Made by a program: the position numbers and the translations under genes | Source: Methanobacteriota archaeon | GTDB lineage: Archaea > Halobacteriota > Methanosarcinia > Methanosarcinales > Methanoperedenaceae | Direction: 5' to 3' | NCBI GenBank assembly: GCA_018900975.1 | Contig: JAHIFK010000209.1 | Location: 1 to 8,608, forward strand | Length of the DNA: 8,608 nucleotides | Shown: positions 1 to 6,014 of the stretch, in pieces | Layout: every line of letters begins with the position of its first letter | Numbering within the stretch: position 1 is the stretch's first letter | The notes under the pieces: model-generated | The model's database searches: none | The model's input: the letters and a program-made list of their open reading frames with translations, nothing else | What the model was told of the DNA's origin: nothing

Positions 1-384
1 ATCTGCAACATGCGCGGCATTCGCAAGGTCGTTGAATGTTAGACCCAGGGAGAGAGCTTCGTTCACAGCCAGCGCAGCGCTAAGAGCCCCGGCCGCACTT
101 GCCCCGAACCCGGCGCTGACCGGGATGCCAAGTTGGGTATCCACAAGGACATGCTTTGTGGTCAGGAGTCTTATCGCAGATAGCGTAGTGGCTGCTTCGC
201 TGACAGCTCCGTTTATTTTTATGGTAGTTTCATGCGCCTGGTGAACTGATGTGACCGCGCCGTCCTCAAGGCACACTCCTGCGCCCATTGAGCCGGAATG
301 AATGGGGTCTTTCTTTATGTCAATTATGAAAATTCCTGAGATATGGGATGGAGCGAATGCCCGGGCTGAGGTTCTGTATTGCAT
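1..384 (-). CDS. Pantoate kinase (PoK), GHMP kinase superfamily, C-terminal part outside the window
   Basis: Pantoate kinase phosphorylates pantoate to 4-phosphopantoate with ATP. In most archaea it replaces the bacterial PanC route to coenzyme A, working with phosphopantothenate synthetase in the cytoplasm. The first 128 residues are visible and the frame stays open to the window edge; the family is usually about 280-300 residues. Seen here: the N-terminal stretch ARAFAPSHISGIF (residues 7-19), a Gly/Ser run HSGSMGAG (29-36), and the GHMP ATP-binding motif SAGFGASAAGALSAALAVN (90-108), typical of this family. The ATG at 384-382 is chosen because an in-frame TAG lies four codons upstream (396-394) and no other standard start lies between. 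There is no convincing Shine-Dalgarno sequence before it, so the message may be leaderless. It is divergent from the membrane-protein gene at 510. Assignment rests on recalled family motifs; no search was run. Confidence 0.88.
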   Translation of the reverse strand, partial: MQYRTSARAFAPSHISGIFIIDIKKDPIHSGSMGAGVCLEDGAVTSVHQAHETTIKINGAVSEAATTLSAIRLLTTKHVLVDTQLGIPVSAGFGASAAGALSAALAVNEALSLGLTFNDLANAAHVAD

Positions 385-509
385 TGGAATGGACTATATG
401 TAACTGTAAAGGTAAATTGTTTACTGAGGGAAAATATTAATGCGGTAAAACGACAATCTCGTTAAATAGTTAACTGATCAAATAAATTAAATAATGAAGA
501 GGGTTTAAA
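385..509. promoter_or_regulatory. Divergent intergenic promoter region
   Basis: This 125-base AT-rich spacer separates the pantoate kinase gene (minus) from the membrane-protein gene (plus), so it must carry both promoters. For the plus strand the best TATA-like stretch is ttaaatag at 462-469, followed by a Shine-Dalgarno-like gaggg at 499-503, six bases before the ATG at 510. No clear TATA box could be singled out for the minus strand because the whole spacer is AT-rich. Start sites are inferred. Confidence 0.4.
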
Positions 510-1403
510 ATGGCGGAAGATATAGGTAAAATACTAAGCAATGGCATTGAAACGTATACTAAGAATCTCAATCTTTGTGCACCTTTTATCCTTAATATAT
601 TTTTTTTATTAGTGGTGGCTCTTATAATAGCTGTCATCGGTTTTTTAACAATTTTAGGCTCGTTTTCATTCAATGAATATAGTGATCCTGAAGCTCTCGC
701 CTTGGCGTTCGTTTCAACCCTTTCCCAGCATGTTTATGAAATCGCTGTCCTTGCAATTATCGGCTTTTTGATCCTCATTTTTATCGCATCTTTTTTCACA
801 TCAGGAGCCATTGGCATGGCAAGAGAGGCGAACGAAACCGGAAAATCCCGGCTTTCCACGATGATGGAAGCTGGAAAAAAGAACGTTGTGAACCTGTTCC
901 TTGCCGAGACCATGGTTCAGCTGCTTTTCTTTGCAGGCATTGTATTCCTGGTACCTGGAATTAAGAGCATGGATTTCAGCCAGCCTTCAGAAAATGCAAG
1001 TGCGGGCTTATTGCTATTGATCGGGCTTTTGCTGTTGATGATCTATTTATTAATACTCAGCGTTGTGCTGGCAGCCTTCAGGTATGCCCTTGTGATAGAA
1101 TCCCTCGGTCCGGTCGAAGGGATTATTGCCGGTATTGACTTTTTCAAAAAAAATATGTTCGATGTGGTTCTACTCATACTTGTCACGTTCGCTGTGGCTT
1201 TTGTTTTTGCGATAATTGACATGATCATGAACTTTATCCCGGTTATAACTGATATCTGGTCCATTATAAGTTTAATTATATCATTGTGTATTTTATCTCC
1301 GGTAATGGCACTCTGGTGGGTCAGACTATACATGACCAGGACAGGCAAACAGGTATTTGTCGATGACTTGCTTGCTCACCCTAATGACCTTACTCATGTG
1401 TAA
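510..1403 (+). CDS. Six-helix archaeal membrane protein, DUF7847-like
   Basis: This 297-residue integral membrane protein has no known function. Hydrophobic segments fall at about residues 25-50, 76-98, 126-149, 165-190, 216-240 and 246-272, giving six likely transmembrane helices. The amphipathic start (AEDIGKILSNGIETYTKN) and the loop GAIGMAREANETGKSRLS (about 99-116), followed by an amphipathic helix, resemble the archaeal DUF7847 family, which is distantly like bacterial GlpF-independent 'membrane domain' proteins with an N-terminal helix that starts 'I..gl..y.kN'. No catalytic motif or extracellular domain is visible. The ATG at 510 is supported by gaggg at 499-503, six bases upstream. 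The gene converges with the beta-propeller lipoprotein gene, with 76 bases between the two stops. The membrane topology is well supported; the family name is from memory and less certain. Confidence 0.8.
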   Translation: MAEDIGKILSNGIETYTKNLNLCAPFILNIFFLLVVALIIAVIGFLTILGSFSFNEYSDPEALALAFVSTLSQHVYEIAVLAIIGFLILIFIASFFTSGAIGMAREANETGKSRLSTMMEAGKKNVVNLFLAETMVQLLFFAGIVFLVPGIKSMDFSQPSENASAGLLLLIGLLLLMIYLLILSVVLAAFRYALVIESLGPVEGIIAGIDFFKKNMFDVVLLILVTFAVAFVFAIIDMIMNFIPVITDIWSIISLIISLCILSPVMALWWVRLYMTRTGKQVFVDDLLAHPNDLTHV

Positions 1404-1406
1404 GTA

Positions 1407-1454
1407 AAAAAGTAAATAAAAAAAAATAAGAGCTGTGGCCTGACACAAGGCCAC
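1407..1454 (-). terminator. Hairpin plus T-tract terminator of the beta-propeller gene
   Basis: A perfect six-base stem, gtggcc (1435-1440) and ggccac (1449-1454), encloses an eight-base loop. Read on the minus strand it is followed by a T-rich run (complement of the A-rich 1407-1429, including nine consecutive Ts). It starts 26 bases after the minus-strand stop at 1480. Archaeal transcription normally ends at oligo-T alone, so the T-run is likely the active part and the stem may protect the 3' end. The plus strand shows only A-runs here, so no terminator is evident for the converging gene. Confidence 0.65.
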
Positions 1455-1479
1455 TATTACATGTTCAATAAAGCCCGGT

Positions 1480-3693
1480 TCACTTCCACCCATATTGATA
1501 GTACATATTCCTCTCAAACGGCAGGTCAATGCTGTTTATCGCACTGAGGTTGAGAAGACTGTTCATCTCTATCTTCTGCGCTGACACTGTGTACAGCACG
1601 TCATCCATATACATCGACCTTCGAACTGCGCCTGGAGAATTCCAGTAGTACCTATCTTCCTCTAAGGCATCCAGATGGGAGACCTTTCCTCGGAGCTTGA
1701 ACCCGTCCTGCGGGGTGAGGTTAAAGACATACGCGCCCTGCCATACATTCTGCATGTAGTAGCCCCTGTTATCATATCTGGGTTTTTCTGTGACTTCCCT
1801 TATGGGGATCACAAGCAGGTTCTTCTTCCTGTCGAACAGGAATGCCTTGTGGTCACGCAGAGCCTCAGAATCCGTACCTGAAGCGCCTATTTCGTACTTG
1901 TCAAGTTGTTTCGGGTTACTGACATCAGACACATCGAACAATGAAAGCTTCACACCCTTTATTGAGGTGCCGCCCCACTGGTTATCGCCTGTCTCCTTGC
2001 CAATTCCGATGATGTGGTTCTCATCGTATGGGTGCAGGTAGTCGGAGAACCCTGGTATCTTGAGTTCACCGAGTATTTTCGGATTTTTCGGGTCTGAAAG
2101 ATCTATCACAAAGAGCGGGTCGATGCGCTTGAAAGTCACCATGTAAAGCCTGTTACTGATGAATCGCGTAGAGTATATCCTCTCATCAGGCGCTATCTCC
2201 TCAAGTTTCCCTGTAATTCCAAGGTCTTTGTCCATCACATAGACATTATTATACTGCTTTGACACCCTGCCAGTCCATATCTGGGACGTGGTAGCGACCC
2301 TGAAGTTTTCACCGGATTCATCCATCGAGAACTGATTGAGCAGGCTGCCGGGCACCTCTCCTTTCGTCTTATACTGTATATCGCCTTTGTTGACATTTAT
2401 CTTCTGGATTACAGTTATATCTCTTTCCTGTGCTAGCTTTGTCTCATATTCCTCGACTGCTTTTTCAACATTCCTGGCGTAATCCTGTTTTTCGTTTTCA
2501 GTCATGGTGTTGTAGGTATCTTCCAGTATCGAGGATATTTTTTCCCACTTCTCAGATGAGGCAATATTGCTGTCCCTTATGGCGAATATCTTTTCCTGCA
2601 CATCATTTGGAAGCTGCGGAACTATCACATTGTAGAACCTCTCCTCACGCTGCGCTTCGTAATACCGGACAGGCATGTTCTTTTTATATGTGATGTAAAT
2701 ATTGTTCTCTGACACATACAGGTTATCCGAGTAGCCCATCATGAAGGACTTTGCGTTGATCTTTTCTGACTTGATGTTCACGGACGCGATCGTATGGAAT
2801 ACAAAATTCTGCTCAGGGTTGTCAAAATAATAGACATCTGGTGACATTATTTTAACAGAGCCACGCTTTATTGATGGCACGTCCACGAATTCGTTGTAAT
2901 AATAAACGCTATCCTTCACTATGAAATAGACATAGTCACCAATCATCCGTGACTGGAAGTAGTTGCCATTGATGCTGAAATTGGATACCTGAACAGGTTT
3001 TTTCCTATCAGAGATATCATAGATCAGAGCATTCGTCTTCTGGGTGTACCTTGGCATGGGCCTGTAATCGTACTCAGGAATTACCATTACCTGAGCTTCA
3101 TCCTGTGTGAATACGATGAGCCGGTCATCGTTTATGAACATATCAGAGGGTCTGCCGTCTATCGTTGTCGTAGAAAGCGTCTTTGCCTCAGCCGCGGGGA
3201 ATGCATCGACTATGACAAGTTTGTTCTGCGCAAGGACGTAGATGAACTTTCCGTCATTCTTTACAAAATCCGCCTCATCCACGCCTTCTACCTGAATGTT
3301 CGTAGTTGAATAATCCACTGCGCCGGATTCACCAGCCCCGGTTTTCATGGGAGCAGAAGTCGCCGCTGGCATCGCCTCTGGGATTGCAACGCCATCCATT
3401 GCGCCTGTAACTAACATTTCTTCTCGCATGAAACCGCCGAAATTACCTCCCCACCCATACTGGTCGTAACCTGAACTGGCAGCGCTGGCTTTTAGAAATT
3501 CCCTGATCTCTTTTGCAGATGAAAATTTCTTTAACTCCTGCGTTGATTCGAACTGGGATACTATTATGTCAGAGGCATTACCTCCGGTTTTTCCCCCACT
3601 GTCCGCCCCGTTGTCGGGATTGATACAGCCGCTAAGAACTGCTGCTGCGGCTACAGATATTATGACCATCAAGATCAATGATTTATTTTTCAT
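1480..3693 (-). CDS. Secreted lipoprotein with C-terminal beta-propeller domain (COG4880-type)
   Basis: This 737-residue protein is exported and lipid-anchored on the outer face of the cell membrane. Residues 1-23 form a lipoprotein signal peptide: basic start MKNK, a hydrophobic core, and lipobox LSGC ending at Cys23. A low-complexity linker follows to about residue 130. The body opens with QVEGVDEADFVKNDGKFIYV (about 133-152), the hallmark of the Beta_propel family (PF09826), proteins distantly related to WD-40 repeats. Repeated blade-like strands include IYVLAQNKLVIVDAFP, RLIVFTQ, ALIYDISDRKKPVQV, LFVIDLSDPKNPKILGEL and LSLFDVSDVSNPKQL. A charged helical insertion (about residues 365-430) interrupts the propeller. 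The family's role is unknown; no enzyme motif was seen. The ATG at 3693-3691 is supported by aggtga (complement of 3700-3705), six bases upstream, and by the signal peptide that begins there. It probably forms a single-gene unit with its own promoter and terminator. Confidence 0.9.
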   Translation of the reverse strand: MKNKSLILMVIISVAAAAVLSGCINPDNGADSGGKTGGNASDIIVSQFESTQELKKFSSAKEIREFLKASAASSGYDQYGWGGNFGGFMREEMLVTGAMDGVAIPEAMPAATSAPMKTGAGESGAVDYSTTNIQVEGVDEADFVKNDGKFIYVLAQNKLVIVDAFPAAEAKTLSTTTIDGRPSDMFINDDRLIVFTQDEAQVMVIPEYDYRPMPRYTQKTNALIYDISDRKKPVQVSNFSINGNYFQSRMIGDYVYFIVKDSVYYYNEFVDVPSIKRGSVKIMSPDVYYFDNPEQNFVFHTIASVNIKSEKINAKSFMMGYSDNLYVSENNIYITYKKNMPVRYYEAQREERFYNVIVPQLPNDVQEKIFAIRDSNIASSEKWEKISSILEDTYNTMTENEKQDYARNVEKAVEEYETKLAQERDITVIQKINVNKGDIQYKTKGEVPGSLLNQFSMDESGENFRVATTSQIWTGRVSKQYNNVYVMDKDLGITGKLEEIAPDERIYSTRFISNRLYMVTFKRIDPLFVIDLSDPKNPKILGELKIPGFSDYLHPYDENHIIGIGKETGDNQWGGTSIKGVKLSLFDVSDVSNPKQLDKYEIGASGTDSEALRDHKAFLFDRKKNLLVIPIREVTEKPRYDNRGYYMQNVWQGAYVFNLTPQDGFKLRGKVSHLDALEEDRYYWNSPGAVRRSMYMDDVLYTVSAQKIEMNSLLNLSAINSIDLPFERNMYYQYGWK

Positions 3694-3699
3694 TTTCTT

Positions 3700-3705
3700 T
3701 CACCT
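3700..3705 (-). promoter_or_regulatory. Shine-Dalgarno site of the beta-propeller gene
   Basis: On the minus strand aggtga lies six bases before the ATG at 3693. It is a good match to the 3' end of archaeal 16S rRNA and fixes the start codon. Confidence 0.65.
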
Positions 3706-3729
3706 GCTGGATAGATTAACTGAATACTT

Positions 3730-3740
3730 GATAAATATAT
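3730..3740 (-). promoter_or_regulatory. TATA box of the beta-propeller gene
   Basis: On the minus strand the sequence atatatttatc lies here, preceded by the purine-rich aaag that could act as a BRE. With the usual archaeal spacing of about 25-27 bases, transcription would begin near 3710, giving a short leader that just contains the aggtga site. The position is inferred from spacing. Confidence 0.5.
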
Positions 3741-3773
3741 CTTTAACTACGAATTAATTTGAAGTTATCACTT

Positions 3774-3826
3774 TAATTAATATAATACCTAGATACATCT
3801 TTATATTTGATTCACTAATTAATATA
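3774..3826. repeat. Pair of 11-base direct repeats around the VWA-gene TATA box
   Basis: The sequence taattaatata occurs at 3774-3784 and again at 3816-3826, 42 bases apart, which is about four helical turns. The two copies flank the probable TATA box of the plus-strand gene at 3800-3807. They could be binding sites for a regulator, but the whole region is so AT-rich that chance repetition is quite possible. Confidence 0.35.
3800..3807 (+). promoter_or_regulatory. TATA box of the VWA-like surface protein gene
   Basis: The sequence tttatatt lies about 35 bases before the ATG at 3839. Standard archaeal spacing puts transcription start near 3829, leaving a leader of about ten bases that begins at the weak Shine-Dalgarno-like aggt (3829-3832), six bases before the ATG. 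Confidence 0.5.
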
Positions 3827-3838
3827 TTAGGTCGAAAC

Positions 3839-5620
3839 ATGGTTACTGCCCTTAGAAATATAATAGTAGCTTTATTGTTTTTATCACTCTTGCCATTTAA
3901 TAGTGTAGCTGAAACAGAAATAAATGTAACTTTGGAAGATAATGTTGTAATTTTGTTAGATTATTCAAAGGGTTTGGATGATGTGCATTTGTTTTATATT
4001 AGATCAAACGTTCAAGAAGGCTTCAAAAATACCGTAAAGAGCAATATATCAATAATAGCCTATGGTTATGGTAATTCAACTATTAATAAAACTAATTTGA
4101 CTTATTCAGATTTAAGAGAGTTTCTTCAATCTACACCCCGACAAATCAATGATATACCGGGCAGAAACAACAACGGTGACAACATTTATCAAGCTTTTAA
4201 TGAAACAAAGAGTATATTATATAATGCTACTGGGTCAAAACAAATTATCTTAATTTCCAATGGTTATATAGATGGGGCACTTAGTTTTAAAGAAGAATTA
4301 GACAATAATTCTTTAAAAGAGTTAGTAAGAGACCTTAAGAAAAACAATATCACGATAAATTTATCTCAGGTTCTTAATGATGATACTATCCAAAAAGAAA
4401 ACAGTATAATAAGAGCCTATAGTGATTTAAGTAAAGAAATAAATACCAAAATTGTGGTTTTGAATCGAAGTGAAAGACTACACTTTGTAAATCGTGAAAT
4501 TGAAGAATCAAAACAAATGGAAGGAGAACGTGGCGATTATAGTAATGAACTTTTTGACAACAATCAAACGGCTAACGTTACAGATTCGATGATATATCAA
4601 AATAAAGAAATATATTTCTCTGATAACTATAAAGCAGTTGATTTTTATCAATATTGGGATGGCTATAATTATATTGTTATTCCAATTATCAGAAACGAGG
4701 GGGTATTTGATGAGCAAGCAATGAGAGAAATTTTCAGGGGCAAAGATGCCATTAAGATGGTTAAATCGGGAGATATTACAGAAGAGGCTTATTTAATAAA
4801 ATCAAATGTAATATCAGATTTAATATGTGGATACTATGACTTTACAGATGAAAGTGAGGGTTTCATAGCGGATAAACTCTCAAATAAGCTCTCAGAAAAA
4901 CGAGAATTTAAGGAACCAATAAGGATAATCAAAAAGGCTGGATGGATTAAAGTATGGAGCGTACCAGGCTTGCTTATTTCAGGAGAGTGTGAAATTTTAA
5001 GTCGTGACGAGCTTCCAGAAAAGATTATTGATGGGGGAAGATATACACTCAACCTCAAAAATAATTATGCTTATAATGGAATTGTGGGGGATTTTAAAGA
5101 TTATAACGATGAACTTATAAAAATGATCGATAACCGAAAAGACGACCTTGTGTGGAGTGTTATATACAGTCCCCATGCAATTTATTATCAAAGTAAACCA
5201 TTAATTGAAAGCAATAATAAGCAATTATCAAAATTGCTGTATGCTAATTATAGTGAAAATGTGAGTTTAGCAGCTAAACAAATTAATAAAAAGGAGATGG
5301 AATCTTATAAGTCAATTGATGATGCTAACAATCATCTTGAAGTGTTAGAGGGTCAAATAAAGAATGGAGACTCAAAAGCAATACAAAATCGGGACAATGC
5401 TAGTGCATATTTAGCTGCAGCAAGACAAAATCATTCAATATCCAAGTTTAATACCGCTATTCAAAATGCAAATAAATCAAAAGAAATAGCCATTAGAGGC
5501 ATAGGCTACAGTAATAACAAATCCCCGACAATTTCAATCGCTATGAATATCACTGCCTTTATCATTGTCACTATCCTAATAAAAAGAAAAATGAAAAAGC
5601 GATTAGATGATAACCCTTGA
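3839..5620 (+). CDS. Membrane-anchored surface protein with a degenerate VWA-like domain
   Basis: This 593-residue protein has a signal peptide (residues 1 to about 24, core IIVALLFLSLLPF, likely cut after SVA), one C-terminal transmembrane helix (about 563-582) and a basic stop-transfer tail KRKMKKR, so nearly all of it should lie outside the cell. Residues 34-210 look like a von Willebrand factor A fold: strand NVVILLDYSKG (35-45) matches the first metal-site motif D-x-S-x-S except for the last Ser, GDNIYQAF (113-120) stands where G-T-N-I would be, and QIILISNG (135-142) stands where D-G would be. The metal site is therefore altered and may not bind metal. Residues 250-450 are not recognised. 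Residues 455-555 are charged and helical. About twenty N-x-S/T sequons are present, none between residues 250 and 469. The gene is far more AT-rich than its neighbours, which suggests transfer. The specific role is unknown. Confidence 0.8.
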   Translation: MVTALRNIIVALLFLSLLPFNSVAETEINVTLEDNVVILLDYSKGLDDVHLFYIRSNVQEGFKNTVKSNISIIAYGYGNSTINKTNLTYSDLREFLQSTPRQINDIPGRNNNGDNIYQAFNETKSILYNATGSKQIILISNGYIDGALSFKEELDNNSLKELVRDLKKNNITINLSQVLNDDTIQKENSIIRAYSDLSKEINTKIVVLNRSERLHFVNREIEESKQMEGERGDYSNELFDNNQTANVTDSMIYQNKEIYFSDNYKAVDFYQYWDGYNYIVIPIIRNEGVFDEQAMREIFRGKDAIKMVKSGDITEEAYLIKSNVISDLICGYYDFTDESEGFIADKLSNKLSEKREFKEPIRIIKKAGWIKVWSVPGLLISGECEILSRDELPEKIIDGGRYTLNLKNNYAYNGIVGDFKDYNDELIKMIDNRKDDLVWSVIYSPHAIYYQSKPLIESNNKQLSKLLYANYSENVSLAAKQINKKEMESYKSIDDANNHLEVLEGQIKNGDSKAIQNRDNASAYLAAARQNHSISKFNTAIQNANKSKEIAIRGIGYSNNKSPTISIAMNITAFIIVTILIKRKMKKRLDDNP

Positions 5621-5708
5621 AGCTAAGTTACTTTGAAGTAATGCCAGACTATGCGAGAGTGTCAAAAAGTTTGGTGTTGTGGGCTATCATAAAATATTTG
5701 AAAATAAG
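5621..5708. other. Intergenic spacer between the VWA-like gene and the structured element
   Basis: No gene is seen in these 88 bases. There is a weak five-base hairpin, ttact (5628-5632) with agtaa (5637-5641), just after the stop codon, without a following T-run. No terminator can be called for the upstream gene. Confidence 0.5.
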
Positions 5709-5740
5709 AAACCGCAGATAATAGCGCCCAGAGTCACGAG

Positions 5741-5764
5741 CCTCCAGAGTCGCGCCTCTGGAGG
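5741..5764. repeat. First hairpin of the element
   Basis: A perfect nine-base stem pairs cctccagag (5741-5749) with ctctggagg (5756-5764) around the loop tcgcgc. The bases before it, agtcacgag, resemble the agtcgag that precedes the small hairpins of the two tandem units, so this may be the remnant of a third, partial unit. Confidence 0.7.
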
Positions 5765-5831
5765 GCGCATACACGTATGCCCTCGCAGGGCATACGTGGG
5801 TACCAAGTCGAGAAGCGTAGCTTTCGGAGCC
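5764..5831. repeat. Tandem unit 1 of the 68-base hairpin repeat
   Basis: This unit carries a long hairpin with 12-base perfect arms, cacgtatgccct (5772-5783) and agggcatacgtg (5787-5798), around a three-base loop, then a linker ending in agtcgag, then a small hairpin with arms aagc (5813-5816) and gctt (5820-5823). Adding cga (5809-5811) and tcg (5824-5826) extends the small stem to seven pairs if G5812 is bulged. The inner half of the long arm can also pair with the upstream gcatac (5767-5772), so two alternative hairpins are possible. Confidence 0.75.
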
Positions 5832-5899
5832 GGCGTATACACGTATGCCCTGCAGGGCATACGTGGGTGCGGAGTCGAGAACCCGCAGGGTTTCGGGCC
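5832..5899. repeat. Tandem unit 2 of the 68-base hairpin repeat
   Basis: This unit directly follows unit 1 and has the same length. It holds a perfect 26-base palindrome at 5840-5865 (core ccctgcaggg), the linker ending in agtcgag, and a small hairpin with arms aaccc (5880-5884) and gggtt (5888-5892) around gca. As in unit 1, cga and tcg extend the stem past a bulged G. The stem bases differ from unit 1 (CCC/GGG in place of GC/GC) yet pairing is kept, which points to selection on structure. Confidence 0.75.
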
Positions 5900-5983
5900 T
5901 TGATAAACGCGGATTTGTGATAGCGTATCTGCGGTTTTTTGAATTCTAACCCCAAAGTATTTTACACCATCGATTATGCACAG

Positions 5984-5991
5984 TATTTAAG
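5984..5991 (+). promoter_or_regulatory. TATA box of the radical SAM gene
   Basis: The sequence tatttaag lies about 27 bases before the ATG at 6015. Normal archaeal spacing puts the transcription start almost on the start codon, so the transcript is probably leaderless. An aaggt at 5999-6003 could instead be a distant Shine-Dalgarno site, but at 11 bases it is poorly spaced. Confidence 0.5.
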
Positions 5992-6014
5992 TATCAAAAA
6001 GGTATCTTTGAATT

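Larger units (their letters stand above)
5709..5937. repeat. 229-base palindromic element bounded by perfect 12-base inverted repeats
   Basis: The ends are perfect inverted repeats: aaaccgcagata (5709-5720) and tatctgcggttt (5926-5937). Inside each end, next to the repeat, is the same six-base word atagcg in direct orientation (5721-5726 and 5920-5925). Between them lie five potential hairpins, including two long palindromes within a 68-base tandem repeat. On the plus strand the right end runs into six Ts (5935-5940). The element is GC-rich in an AT-rich spacer and has no convincing reading frame. It could be a small non-autonomous mobile element (MITE-like) or a folded non-coding RNA closed by a 12-base stem and ended by the T-run. 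No flanking target duplication is obvious. The words ccgcagat and acgcggat also resemble dispersed intergenic repeats that I recall from many prokaryotic genomes; this was not checked. Confidence 0.75.

Noticed and set aside
32..244. Plus-strand frame opposite the pantoate kinase gene
   Set aside because: It lies antisense to a gene with clear GHMP motifs and has no domain of its own.
5764..5899. CRISPR array
   Set aside because: Only two units, with similarity across the whole unit and no unique spacers; the repeats are adjacent, not separated.
5709..5937. Integron attC site or REP-type element with its transposase
   Set aside because: Hairpins with a bulged G are superficially similar, but no integron core sites, integrase or REP transposase gene is in the window.
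5679..5955. Overlapping reading frames on both strands across the palindromic element (plus 5679-5903, minus 5734-5955)
   Set aside because: They exist because the DNA is palindromic; their proteins are Arg/Gly/Cys-rich mirror images of each other with no domain, and no ribosome site supports them.
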